This document shows, one piece after another, positions 1 through 8,260 of a DNA stretch of 64,000 nucleotides. The notes under the pieces were generated by a model that worked only from the letters and a program-made list of their open reading frames with translations, searched no databases and was not told the origin of the DNA. This DNA is from Oxalobacteraceae bacterium AB_14 (GTDB lineage Bacteria; Pseudomonadota; Gammaproteobacteria; Burkholderiales; Burkholderiaceae_D): contig KB906724.1 of assembly GCA_000381565.1 (NCBI GenBank), positions 366,045 through 430,044 of the forward strand, given 5' to 3'. The translations under genes and the position numbers were made by a program. How positions within the stretch are numbered: the stretch's first letter is position 1; each line of letters opens with the position of its first letter.

Positions 1-226
1 GCCCATGGTAGGCAGGAATGGCGGCGCTGGGAACGCCCATACGTGCAATCCCGGACTGCAACTTTGCACATACCGCGATCGGGTGGGCGGGTGCTCCGCC
101 CAAAGGTGGAGGCGCGGCGGGCCGGCCCATTTCATCCTTGCCATGTTGCATTCCTTGCAAAACGCCATATACTTGGCGGGCTGATCCGCATATCGCCGGA
201 TCTCACCCATGGGACTAGTAGAGACG
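1..226. other. non-coding left edge, upstream of the efflux operon
   Basis: No convincing gene ends or starts in this stretch. Reading frames that cross it run antisense or out of frame to the efflux genes and have no recognisable product. Its last 80 bases hold a plausible promoter for the operon that follows. Confidence 0.5.
146..173 (+). promoter_or_regulatory. candidate sigma70 promoter of the efflux operon
   Basis: TTGCAT (146-151) and TATACT (168-173) are separated by 16 bases and lie about 55 bases before the first gene. The match to sigma70 consensus is fair, and this is the only such pair I see here. Inference from sequence only. Confidence 0.4.
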
Positions 227-1452
227 ATGGCTTTCCTGACCAACAAGAAAATCGCGCTGGCCGTCGGCCTGCTCCTGATCGGTGGCGCCAGCGCCGCCTG
301 GTATGCCAAAAGCAAGACCCCGGTGGTCGAGGCGCCGCGCTTCCGCGTGGTGGCCGCCGACACCGGCAACATCACGCAGACGGTGACGGCCACCGGCACC
401 ATCAACCCGGTGGCGCTGATCAACATCGGCTCGCAGGTGTCGGGCACGGTGAGCGAGTTGAAGGCGGACTTCAACGACCATGTGAAAAAAGGCCAGGTGC
501 TGCTCAAGCTGGACCCGACCATCTTCAACGCCCAGATCCGCCAGGTCGAGGCGCAGCTGGCGTCGGCGCGGGCCAGCCAGCGGCTGGCGCAGGCCACCCA
601 CCAGCGCAACCAGACCTTGGTGACGCAGAGCTACATCTCGCCGCTGGCGCTGGACCAGTCCAAGCGCGAGGTCGACGTGGCGACGGCCAACATCGAGCTG
701 GCGCAGGCGCAGCTGGCGCGCGCCCAGGCCGACTTCGACAACAGCGTGATCCGCTCGCCGATCGACGGCGTCATCATCAAGCGCACGGTCGACCTGGGCC
801 AGACCGTGGCGGCCTCGTTCACCACGCCGACCCTGTTCCAGATCGCCCGCGACCTGACCAAGATGCAGATCGACACCAGCGTCTCGGAAGCGGACGTCGG
901 CGCGCTCAAGGACGGCCAGGCGGCCCGCTTCGTGGTCGACGCCTATCCGGACAAGGAGTTCGACGCCCGCATGCGCCAGTTCCGGCTGGCGGCCAACGTG
1001 GTGCAGAACGTGGTCACCTACAACGTGGTGCTGGACGTCGACAACAGCGAGGAGCTGCTCAAGCCGGGCATGACGGCGCAGGTGCGGCTGCTGGTGGGCA
1101 ACCGCCAGCAGGTGCTGCGCATCCCGACCGCCGCGCTGCGCTTCCGCCTGAGCGACGAGGAGATCGAGAAGCAGGCCAGGAAGGACAAGGCGGCCGCGGC
1201 CAAGACCGGCGGCGGCGCCGCCGCCAGCGCCGTGGCCGAGGCGGCGCCGCCGGAAGACGACGCCGCCTTCCGCAGCAAGAGCGAGCTGGCGCGCTCGTTC
1301 AAGATCTACACCATGGACGACAAGAACAACCCGGTGGCCAGGGACATCAAGATCGGCCTGTCGAACTTCCGCTACACCGAGGTGGTCGGCGGCGGGCTGA
1401 AGAAGGGCGACAAGGTGATCACCCGCGCCATCAACGAAAAGCAGGGCGAGTT

Positions 1453-1456
<4 letters not shown>
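227..1456 (+). CDS. MacA-like periplasmic adaptor (HlyD/RND-type membrane fusion protein)
   Basis: This is an inner-membrane-anchored adaptor that would link a MacB-type ABC transporter to an outer-membrane channel. The N-terminus has a lysine pair and one hydrophobic anchor (about residues 8-25). A biotinyl-lipoyl-like segment follows, then a coiled-coil hairpin rich in Gln, Ala and Arg (about 95-180), then beta-barrel domains. An Ala/Lys-rich insert lies near residues 320-350. I chose the ATG at 227 because the protein then starts directly before the anchor; an in-frame ATG at 209 adds six residues and neither has a strong ribosome site. The stop overlaps the GTG start of the ATPase gene, so the two are probably translationally coupled. 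The substrate is unknown, and no TolC-like gene is present here. Confidence 0.85.
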
Positions 1457-2196
<740 letters not shown>

Positions 2197-2201
2197 ATCA
2201 T

Positions 2202-3425
2202 ATGAATCCTTTACAGATAGTGGTCGAGGCGTTTCGCTCGATGATGGCGAACCGCCTGCGCACGCTGCTGACCATGCTGGGCATCATCATCGGCATCACC
2301 TCGGTGGTGCTGCTGCTGGCGGTGGGCGACAGCATGAAGCGCTTCATCGCCAAGGAGCTCGAGCAGCTGGGCACCAACATGCTGTTCGTCTCGCCCGGCG
2401 GCGACCGCGCGCAGCAGCAGCGCATGCGCAGCGGCGCGGCGCCGGCCCTGACCATGGCCGACGCGGCGGCGCTGAACGCCTTGCCGTCGCTGGCCGGTGC
2501 GGCGCCGGTGCTGCAGGGCGGCTTCAACCTGGCGGTCGGCAACGAGAACGCCTCGAAGACGGTGCACGGCGTGACGCCGGCCATGTTCAAGATCCGCGGC
2601 TGGAAGATCGACAAGGGCAGCGCCTTCAGCGACGCCGACGTGCGCGCCGCCTCGCGCATGGTGGTGATCGGCAGGAAGATCGCCGACCAGTTCTTCTACA
2701 AGGTCGACCCGCTGGGCAAGTACATCCGCATCGAGAACGTCTCGTTCCAGGTGGTGGGGGTGCTGTACGGCGAGGGCAAGCAGGTCGACGGCGGCGACCT
2801 GGCCGACTATGTGCTGGTGCCGATCACGGCCTCGGCGGCCAGCCTGGTGCGGCTGCCGTTCCCCGGCAATGTGCATTACGTGGTGGCGCAGGGCAAGTCC
2901 GGCGGCAATCTGCAGGACGCCATCGCCGACATCAACGAGACCCTGCGCGACCGCCACCACATCAAGTTCGAGCAGCCGGACGACTTCCGCATCGACAACC
3001 TGGCCTCGTTCGCCGAGACCGCGCATAAGATCAGCGCCGGCCTGGCGGCCCTGCTGGGGCTGATCGGCGCGATCTCGCTGATCGTCGGCGGCATCGGCAT
3101 CATGAACATCATGCTGGTGTCGGTGACCGAGCGCACCCGCGAGATCGGCATCCGCATGGCGATCGGCGCCAAGCCGCGCGACGTGCTGTTGCAGTTCCTG
3201 ACGGAGGCGGTGGTGATCTGCCTGGTCGGCGGCGTGTTCGGCATCCTGCTGGCGACCGGGGCGGCGGCGGCGATCACCTCGACCGGCAAGTTCGACGTGT
3301 TCATCACGCTGCAGGCGGTGGTGGTGGCGTGCGGCTTCTCCAGCCTGGTGGGGGTGTTCTTCGGCTTCTACCCGGCGCGCCGGGCGTCGAAGCTGCTGCC
3401 GGTCGATTGCCTGCGCTACGAATAG
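2202..3425 (+). CDS. MacB-like ABC transporter permease (FtsX family)
   Basis: This 407-aa inner-membrane permease has one N-terminal transmembrane segment (about residues 20-42), a large periplasmic MacB-PCD-like domain, and three C-terminal transmembrane segments with the FtsX hallmark around ERTREIGIRMAIGA (near residue 310). It is the last gene of the adaptor-ATPase-permease operon. Such transporters act as mechanotransmission pumps for peptides, lipoproteins or macrolides; the substrate cannot be told here. It ends one base before the stop of the convergent gene on the other strand. Confidence 0.9.
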   Translation: MNPLQIVVEAFRSMMANRLRTLLTMLGIIIGITSVVLLLAVGDSMKRFIAKELEQLGTNMLFVSPGGDRAQQQRMRSGAAPALTMADAAALNALPSLAGAAPVLQGGFNLAVGNENASKTVHGVTPAMFKIRGWKIDKGSAFSDADVRAASRMVVIGRKIADQFFYKVDPLGKYIRIENVSFQVVGVLYGEGKQVDGGDLADYVLVPITASAASLVRLPFPGNVHYVVAQGKSGGNLQDAIADINETLRDRHHIKFEQPDDFRIDNLASFAETAHKISAGLAALLGLIGAISLIVGGIGIMNIMLVSVTERTREIGIRMAIGAKPRDVLLQFLTEAVVICLVGGVFGILLATGAAAAITSTGKFDVFITLQAVVVACGFSSLVGVFFGFYPARRASKLLPVDCLRYE

Positions 3426-3426
3426 C

Positions 3427-3867
3427 TCAGTAGTCGAACTTGTTGCTGCGCGGGGAGGTCTTGAAGAAGGAGCGGGCGGTTTCGCGTTCCTTCTGTTCCA
3501 GTTCGCGGCGCTGCTTCGCTTCCAGTTTTTGCCGGGCGATGCGCTCGTTGTGCTGGTCGATGCGCTGCTGCATGGCGCGTCCCTGCTTGCTGTTTTGCAA
3601 CAGGCTGAACTTTTGCCGCATGGCGGCCGCCCACAGCAGGAAGATCACCAGCAGCGACAGCAGGTAGCCGGCCTGCCAGGCGCCGTAGTTCTGGCTGATG
3701 ATGGGGAACAGCGGACTGGCGTCCTCCAGCCAGCCCTGGCCCAGCACGCCGCAGATCGCCGCCAGCACGCCCAGCGCAGCGGTCTTGACGATCAGCCAAC
3801 GGCTGGCCTTGACGCGCTGGTTCCAGAAATGTCGTAAGTCTTCGTGTGGGTCGGTGGCGGTGGTCAT
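3427..3867 (-). CDS. hypothetical two-transmembrane protein with charged coiled-coil tail
   Basis: I do not recognise this protein (about 146 aa). Two hydrophobic helices lie near residues 24-42 and 64-84, followed by a highly charged Arg/Lys/Glu/Gln stretch (about 95-130) likely to form a coiled coil in the cytoplasm, and a short tail ending SNKFDY. An upstream in-frame start would add 12 residues; I prefer the ATG at 3867 because the longer version adds unlikely Pro/Val residues. It converges with the efflux permease, with one base between the stops. Confidence 0.6.
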   Translation of the reverse strand: MTTATDPHEDLRHFWNQRVKASRWLIVKTAALGVLAAICGVLGQGWLEDASPLFPIISQNYGAWQAGYLLSLLVIFLLWAAAMRQKFSLLQNSKQGRAMQQRIDQHNERIARQKLEAKQRRELEQKERETARSFFKTSPRSNKFDY

Positions 3868-3950
3868 GACGATCGAGAAGTGAGGCGGTACAACGGCAGG
3901 CATTATGCCATATTTTCCACTGGGAAACTAAATCCGGCCTTGCGTCGCCG

Positions 3951-3990
3951 CAAACAAAACGGCCCGGTCCCCTGTGCGGGGCCGGGCCGT
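3951..3990 (-). terminator. intrinsic terminator after the glycine-zipper gene
   Basis: A GC-rich stem (about 3959-3972 with 3978-3990, four- to five-base loop) is followed, on the minus strand, by TTTTGTTT. It lies just downstream of the stop at 4010. Confidence 0.8.
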
Positions 3991-4009
3991 GGTGCGGTGG
4001 CGGCGTGGC

Positions 4010-4516
4010 TTAGTTCTTCTTGGCGATCTCGTTGCCGACGTAGGCGCCGCCGACCACGCCGGCGATGGTGGCTGCGGTCTTGCCCTTGCCGCCGCCGACC
4101 TGGTTGCCGATCAAGCCGCCGACCACCGCGCCGATGCCCATGCCGAGCGGGCTGTTCTGCGCCACCGGGGCCGGCGCCGGCGCTGGCGCCTGGGCCACTG
4201 GCGCCCGGACGCTGTCGGCGTCGTTGTTGACGTGGCGCACCTGCGGCGTCACGTGATGCACGCTGCGGTGCTCCGCCACCGGCTGGCGGTATTGCTGCGC
4301 CGGCTGGGCGGCCAGTGGCGCGCCGGCTTGCGGCGCATTGGCGAGTACAGGCGTGGCGACCACCGGCGTGGCGGCCAGCGGGGCGGTGTCAGGGGTGGCG
4401 TGCGAGCTCGGCAGCAGGCCGGCGATCGACGCGGCGCCGACCAGGCTGACCAGCGTCAGCGACACGGCGGCGACTGCCATCAATGGGTGGATGCGGGTGC
4501 TTGGGGTGGTCGTCAT
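4010..4516 (-). CDS. glycine-zipper 2TM domain exported protein
   Basis: This 168-aa envelope protein starts with a short cytoplasmic segment and a signal-anchor (about residues 12-33). A long Ala/Pro/Gln-rich linker follows. The C-terminus holds a glycine zipper of the rickettsial 17-kDa antigen/SlyB type: GIGAVVGGLIGNQVGGG and then GVVGGAYVGNEI. Such domains insert into the outer or inner membrane and have been linked to envelope integrity. A good ribosome site (AGGAG) precedes the ATG, and a strong terminator follows the gene, so it is probably monocistronic. The exact role is unknown. Confidence 0.8.
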   Translation of the reverse strand: MTTTPSTRIHPLMAVAAVSLTLVSLVGAASIAGLLPSSHATPDTAPLAATPVVATPVLANAPQAGAPLAAQPAQQYRQPVAEHRSVHHVTPQVRHVNNDADSVRAPVAQAPAPAPAPVAQNSPLGMGIGAVVGGLIGNQVGGGKGKTAATIAGVVGGAYVGNEIAKKN

Positions 4517-4614
4517 TGTTGTTCTCCTGGGTTACGCCACAGTGGCGCTTGTTCCTATAACGGGCGGGAGAGCAAAGCTGGTGACGCAGAAAGTGTTTCC
4601 AGAGTAAGCAGATG

Positions 4615-4932
4615 TTACGGCGCGCCGTGGGCGGCGCTGCGGCGTTCCAGCCATTCGCGGCCGCCGCTGTCCAGCGCCTTGGCGATGACGGCGGGCGGCA
4701 GGCTGTAGACCGTGGCCCAGCTGGCGCGGCCGTCGCCGGTGTTGGACGGGAAGCTGCTGGTCTCGACCGGCCAGTGGTATTTGCGCTTGAGCGTCTTGAC
4801 GATGGCGGCCAGCGAGGTGCGGCCTTGCAGCGGCGGCGCGCCGGTCTGGTCGGTGTCGGAAATGAGGATGGCCAGCACGGCGCCGCGCGCGGTCAGCGGG
4901 CCGGGGAATTTGGGGAGTTTGGCGGGAGGCAT
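4615..4932 (-). CDS. hypothetical protein, 105 aa
   Basis: I do not recognise a named family. The protein looks soluble: a basic, Pro-rich N-terminus, then a compact central part containing LAAIVKTLKRKYHWPV and ending in a predicted helix (VIAKALDSGGREWLERR). The pattern of a helix pair followed by a short basic strand could suit a small winged-helix or nucleic-acid-binding fold, but that is a guess. It stands alone between the PEP-CTERM pair and the glycine-zipper gene on the same strand. Confidence 0.5.
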   Translation of the reverse strand: MPPAKLPKFPGPLTARGAVLAILISDTDQTGAPPLQGRTSLAAIVKTLKRKYHWPVETSSFPSNTGDGRASWATVYSLPPAVIAKALDSGGREWLERRSAAHGAP

Positions 4933-4954
4933 GCCGCCATTCTAGCGGAAGGAA

Positions 4955-4987
4955 CCGGCGCGGCGGAAGCTGCCGCCGCCGCGCCGG
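4955..4987 (-). terminator. GC-rich hairpin after the first PEP-CTERM gene
   Basis: CCGGCGCGGCGG pairs with CCGCCGCGCCGG across a short loop just past the stop at 4996. On the minus strand it is followed by the pyrimidine-rich TTCCTTCC rather than a clean T run, so termination strength is uncertain. Confidence 0.4.
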
Positions 4988-4995
4988 CCCACCAC

Positions 4996-5706
4996 TTAGG
5001 CCGCCTTGGCCTTGCGCTGGCGTGCCAGGCCCACCAGGCCCAGGCCGGCGCCCAGCATCAGGTAGGTGCTCGGTTCCGGCACGGCGCTGATCGACACGGT
5101 GTCGATGCCGATGTAGTCGGAGTTGTCGCCGGACGGGCCGCCGCTCGGCACCGTGTAGTGGAAGGCGAACGCGCCGTTGGTGGCGCCGGACAGGCCGCTC
5201 AGGGTCACGCTGTACTGGGTCCACGCATTCGGGTAGCCGTCGACGTCGAGGTCGGGATTGACCGACAGCAGCAACGAGCTGAACGTACCGACGCTGGTCG
5301 CCGTGCTGCCGACGTTGGTGCCGCCGACGTTGCTGAAGCGCACTTCCAGGCGGTCGGCGTAATTTGGTTCATCGACGGTGCGGGTGTAGAACGACAGGGT
5401 GTCGCCGTTGCGGTAAGTCGAGGTTGGCAGGATCAGCCAATCGCTGATGGTGGAAATGCCGGCGCCGTTGTTGAAGTTGGCGGCGACGTAGGAGTTGGCT
5501 GCGCCTTGCTGCGAACTGAACACGGCTGGACTCCCCTGGAACCAGCTGGTCGTGCCCAGCGGAACGCTATTGTTGACAGCCGTCCAGCCACTCGGCACGC
5601 CGCCGTCGAAATTTTCGTTGAGCGCGTTGGCCGAGGCGGCGCCTACGCTCAAGGTCATCGCCAGGAACAGGGTCGAAATCAAAGCGGGTTTAAACGATAC
5701 AGCCAT
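4996..5706 (-). CDS. choice-of-anchor J-type PEP-CTERM exported protein (copy 1)
   Basis: This 236-aa secreted protein has a Sec signal peptide (residues 1-24, ending near ASANA). A beta-rich choice-of-anchor-J-like domain follows, beginning ENFDGGVPSGW. The C-terminal sorting signal has VPEPSTYLMLGAGLGLVGLA followed by basic residues. PEP-CTERM proteins are processed by an exosortase and often end up in extracellular polysaccharide. No exosortase is in this window. The start at 5706 has a strong ribosome site (GGAGGTG); an upstream in-frame start is not credible. It is a close tandem paralogue of the next gene. Confidence 0.85.
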   Translation of the reverse strand: MAVSFKPALISTLFLAMTLSVGAASANALNENFDGGVPSGWTAVNNSVPLGTTSWFQGSPAVFSSQQGAANSYVAANFNNGAGISTISDWLILPTSTYRNGDTLSFYTRTVDEPNYADRLEVRFSNVGGTNVGSTATSVGTFSSLLLSVNPDLDVDGYPNAWTQYSVTLSGLSGATNGAFAFHYTVPSGGPSGDNSDYIGIDTVSISAVPEPSTYLMLGAGLGLVGLARQRKAKAA

Positions 5707-5830
5707 TTCTACACCTCCATCAAACCATCTAGGGGAATGCCGGCGAGGCCCCCGGCCCCGCCGGGCCATGCAATCCTGTACTGCTGAGGTTGCATGGCCT
5801 AACGATAACATATGCACAATTAAATTATGA
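5707..5830 (-). promoter_or_regulatory. structured leader/promoter of PEP-CTERM copy 1
   Basis: This region is duplicated before copy 2. It contains the inverted repeat CATGCAA (5767-5773) / TTGCATG (5790-5796), a GC-rich stretch nearer the gene, and a conserved AT-rich block around CATATGCA (about 5808-5815) that could supply the -10 element. The hairpin pairing is kept in copy 2 by a compensatory change, so it probably acts as RNA. Confidence 0.5.
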
Positions 5831-5898
5831 AAATTTAAACAAATTTGTTTATCATTTATATGATTTACGACAACAGGGCGATGGCGGCCGTATTCACC

Positions 5899-6609
5899 CT
5901 AGACAGCCTTGGCCTGACGTTTGCGCGCCAGCCCCACCAGGCCCAGGCCGGCGCCCAGCATCAGGTAGGTGCTCGGTTCCGGCACGGCCGTGATCGACAC
6001 GGTGTCGATGCCGATGTAGTTGGAACTGTTGCCGCTCGGGCCGCCGTCGTCGAGCGTATAGTGGAAGGCGAAGGCGCCGCTGGTGGCGCCGGACAGGCCG
6101 TTCAGCGTCACGCTGTACCTGGTCCAGGCTTCCGGATAGACGTTGGCGTCCTGGCCGGGATTGACGGACAGCAGCAGCGAGCTGAACGAGCCGACGCTGT
6201 CGGCCGTGCCGCCGACATTGACGCCGCCGACGTTGCTGAAGCGCACTTCCAGGCGGTCGGGGAAGATCGAGTGTTCGACGGTGCGGGTGTAGAACGACAG
6301 GGTGTCGCCATTCTGGTAGGTCGAGGTTGGCATGATCAGCCAATTGCTGATGGCCGCCACGTCCTTGCCGCTGGTCCAGCCGGCGGCGACGTAGGAGGCG
6401 GTCGCGCCCTGCTGGGCAGCGAACACGGCAGGGTTACCCTGGAACCAATTGATGTCGCCCCGTGGATCGCTGTTGTTGACGACCGTCCAGCCGCCCGGCA
6501 CGCCGCCGTCGAAATTCTCGCTGAGCGCGTCGGCCGACGCGGCGCCCGCGCTCAAGGCCATGGCCAGCAACAGGGTGGACATCACAGCAGGTTTAAACGA
6601 TACAGCCAT
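5899..6609 (-). CDS. choice-of-anchor J-type PEP-CTERM exported protein (copy 2)
   Basis: This 236-aa protein has the same architecture as the gene just downstream: signal peptide (cut near ASADA), ENFDGGVPGGW opening the beta-rich domain, and a VPEPST tail with hydrophobic segment and a basic end (KRQAKAV). The two copies have identical length and share most residues; differences cluster in the first third of the mature domain. Its ribosome site is the same GGAGGTG. It is a recent-looking tandem duplication, including upstream DNA. The function is unknown beyond cell-surface or matrix localisation. Confidence 0.85.
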   Translation of the reverse strand: MAVSFKPAVMSTLLLAMALSAGAASADALSENFDGGVPGGWTVVNNSDPRGDINWFQGNPAVFAAQQGATASYVAAGWTSGKDVAAISNWLIMPTSTYQNGDTLSFYTRTVEHSIFPDRLEVRFSNVGGVNVGGTADSVGSFSSLLLSVNPGQDANVYPEAWTRYSVTLNGLSGATSGAFAFHYTLDDGGPSGNSSNYIGIDTVSITAVPEPSTYLMLGAGLGLVGLARKRQAKAV

Positions 6610-6730
6610 TTCTACACCTCCATCAAACTATCGAAAGAATACCGGCGGGCCCCCGCCGCACCGGGCCACGCAATCCTGACCAGGCGGGTTTGCGTGAAAT
6701 GACGATAGCATATGCATAATGGAAATATAG
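6610..6730 (-). promoter_or_regulatory. structured leader/promoter of PEP-CTERM copy 2
   Basis: This is the counterpart of the copy 1 leader. The inverted repeat is CACGCAA (6667-6673) / TTGCGTG (6690-6696), with the same 16-base spacer. One T-A pair has become C-G on both arms. The CATATGCA block is conserved near 6709-6716. Confidence 0.5.
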
Positions 6731-6889
6731 AAGTCGGAATAATCTTGCACATGGGTTATGCCGTTTTAGCGGGAAACTACACTGAAGCGGTCCAGTGGCT
6801 GTTGTTTCGCAAGCTGATCGGCGCGGTCGGAAGATGTGTTGAGCTTCGGGAGACGGAAAAGCGCTATGCATCATGAATCAAATATATAT

Positions 6890-6963
6890 GATCGCCTATA
6901 AGCGATCAATATGCGATAGGTTTATCGCCTATAATAGGCCAAGAAGCTCATTATTTATCGCAT
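6890..6963. promoter_or_regulatory. inverted-repeat operator cluster before the HTH-Fic module
   Basis: Several overlapping inverted repeats use the same word (TATCGC/GCGATA, CCTATA/TATAGG): GATCGC-N6-GCGATC (6890-6907), GCGATA-N4-TATCGC (6913-6928), GCCTAT-A-ATAGGC (6927-6939), and ATGCGATA (6911-6918) against TATCGCAT (6956-6963). They lie 13-86 bases before the HTH gene, so autorepression by that protein is likely. No clear -35/-10 pair stands out. Confidence 0.6.
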
Positions 6964-6975
6964 GTAGGGGATCAG

Positions 6976-7422
6976 ATGGATATCCAAAGACTACGGCTTA
7001 CCCAGGTTGAACGGGCAGTCAGCCAGACTACGGTTCCCGCGCGGCCACTCAGCGGCTGGATCCAGGCGATTCGTTCCGCTCTTGGTATGACCACCCGGCA
7101 ACTTGCCACCCGTGTTGGCCTCAGTCAAAGCACCCTCGCTACGCTGGAGAAGTCGGAGGCAGACGACCGGATCACATTGCGCTCGCTGCGAAAAGTCGCC
7201 GATGCACTCGATTGCGATCTGCAATACGTGCTGGTGCCGCGCGAGCCACTCACCGGACGGGTGGAAAAGCGGGCGGAAGCCATCGCGCTTGAGCGTGTCG
7301 CTCGCATTCTTCACACCATGCGGTTGGAGGATCAGGCGCCAACCGATCAGGTGGACTCGCGCCAGGTGTCGAAAGTTCAGGAAAAGCTGCTTGACGCCAA
7401 CTGGAAGCATCTATGGGAGTAG
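6976..7422 (+). CDS. mobile mystery protein A (HTH DNA-binding protein)
   Basis: This 148-aa protein matches the mobile mystery protein A type. An N-terminal helix is followed by an XRE-type helix-turn-helix (about residues 27-82, with LGMTTRQLATRVGLSQSTLATLEKSE) and a helical C-terminus. The family is known from mobile contexts, always next to the Fic-domain mobile mystery protein B, as here with a 10-base overlap. By analogy with other HTH-Fic pairs it probably represses its own operon through the inverted repeats just upstream and may be the antitoxin. The ATG at 6976 follows AGGGGAT. Confidence 0.85.
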   Translation: MDIQRLRLTQVERAVSQTTVPARPLSGWIQAIRSALGMTTRQLATRVGLSQSTLATLEKSEADDRITLRSLRKVADALDCDLQYVLVPREPLTGRVEKRAEAIALERVARILHTMRLEDQAPTDQVDSRQVSKVQEKLLDANWKHLWE

Positions 7423-8003
7423 TTGGGCCAGCTCACGCGGCGGGCGCCACGCCGATGGACCCGAATGAGGTGGACGGGCTGATCCCTCGGCACATCACAC
7501 TGAAGCGCGAGCTGGATGAATTCGAGCAAGCGAACATCATGGCCGCGCAAGAGTGGGCGGAAAAGCGCATAGCGAAGCAATTGCTGGGCGAAGCCTATGT
7601 GCGCAAGTTGCACAAAAAGATGTTCGACAAGACTTGGCGATGGGCCGGCCAATTTCGTCAGACGGAGAAATCGATCGGTGTCGACCCGATGCAGATCAGC
7701 GTCAATTTGCGCGATCTTCTTGAAGACGTCAAATGCTGGCGCGAATTCATTACCTATCCAATTGATGAGCAGGCAGTACGTCTGCATCACCGTTTAGTTC
7801 TTATCCATCCGTTTCCGAACGGGAACGGTCGCCACGCGCGACTATTTACCGATGTATTCCTGCGCTCGTGTGGCGCCGTCCCTTTCACCTGGGGGCGCAT
7901 CAATCTCGTGGATGCCTCCACTACGCGTACAGCGTACATCGCTGCGCTGCGGGCGGCCGACCGCCGAGACTACGGGCCATTGTTTGCGTTTGTACGGACT
8001 TAG
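7413..8003 (+). CDS. mobile mystery protein B (Fic-domain protein)
   Basis: This 196-aa Fic/DOC-fold protein carries the motif HPFPNGNGRHAR at residues 132-143. Fic enzymes usually transfer AMP from ATP to a target hydroxyl; the invariant His132 is present. The acidic residue normally before GNGR is Asn136 here, a feature I associate with this subfamily. The N-terminal part (TPMDPNEVDGLIP) is also typical of mobile mystery protein B. It overlaps the HTH gene by 10 bases. Likely toxin or effector of a two-gene module; the target is unknown. No inhibitory helix motif is evident. Confidence 0.85.
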   Translation: MGVVGPAHAAGATPMDPNEVDGLIPRHITLKRELDEFEQANIMAAQEWAEKRIAKQLLGEAYVRKLHKKMFDKTWRWAGQFRQTEKSIGVDPMQISVNLRDLLEDVKCWREFITYPIDEQAVRLHHRLVLIHPFPNGNGRHARLFTDVFLRSCGAVPFTWGRINLVDASTTRTAYIAALRAADRRDYGPLFAFVRT

Positions 8004-8050
8004 TACTGCAGCGGTACGGGATGAATTTGGCTGAGGCAGCGCCAGACAAC

Positions 8051-8086
8051 AAAAAACCCGCCAAGCTTGGAAGCATGCGGGTTTTG
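8051..8086 (-). terminator. strong intrinsic terminator after tRNA-Leu
   Basis: AAAACCCGC (8053-8061) pairs with GCGGGTTTT (8077-8085). On the minus strand the stem is followed by TTTTTTG. It lies between the convergent Fic gene and tRNA-Leu and could serve both strands. Confidence 0.85.
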
Positions 8087-8117
8087 ATGTTGGGTGAGAC
8101 GATTTGCTACGAGTTCA

Positions 8118-8202
8118 TGGTGCCGGGAGCCGGAATCGAACCGGCACGCCTTGCGGCGCGGGATTTTGAGTCCCGTGCGTCTACCTATTCCGCCATCCCG
8201 GC
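8118..8202 (-). tRNA. tRNA-Leu (CAA)
   Basis: On the minus strand, a 7-bp acceptor stem GCCGGGA/TCCCGGC encloses a full cloverleaf with the long variable arm of a class II tRNA, the T loop GGTTCGATTCC and an encoded CCA (8118-8120). The anticodon loop reads CTCAAAA, giving anticodon CAA for UUG. The HTH-Fic module lies directly downstream, but I see no duplicated 3' tRNA segment. Confidence 0.95.
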
Positions 8203-8260
8203 AACGCGACCCGCATTATCACTGATTTGCCAGCAAGCCGCAAGCGATGGCGCGGAATTT

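Noticed and set aside
43..1452. Long open frame in the +1 frame before the ATPase gene, giving a 717-aa product
   Set aside because: Its first two thirds run out of frame through the adaptor gene, are Arg/Gly/Pro-rich and have no domain. Only the part from GTG 1453 is real.
8118..8202. tRNA-Leu as an attachment site for a genomic island
   Set aside because: I found no repeated tRNA 3' end within the preceding kilobases and no integrase.
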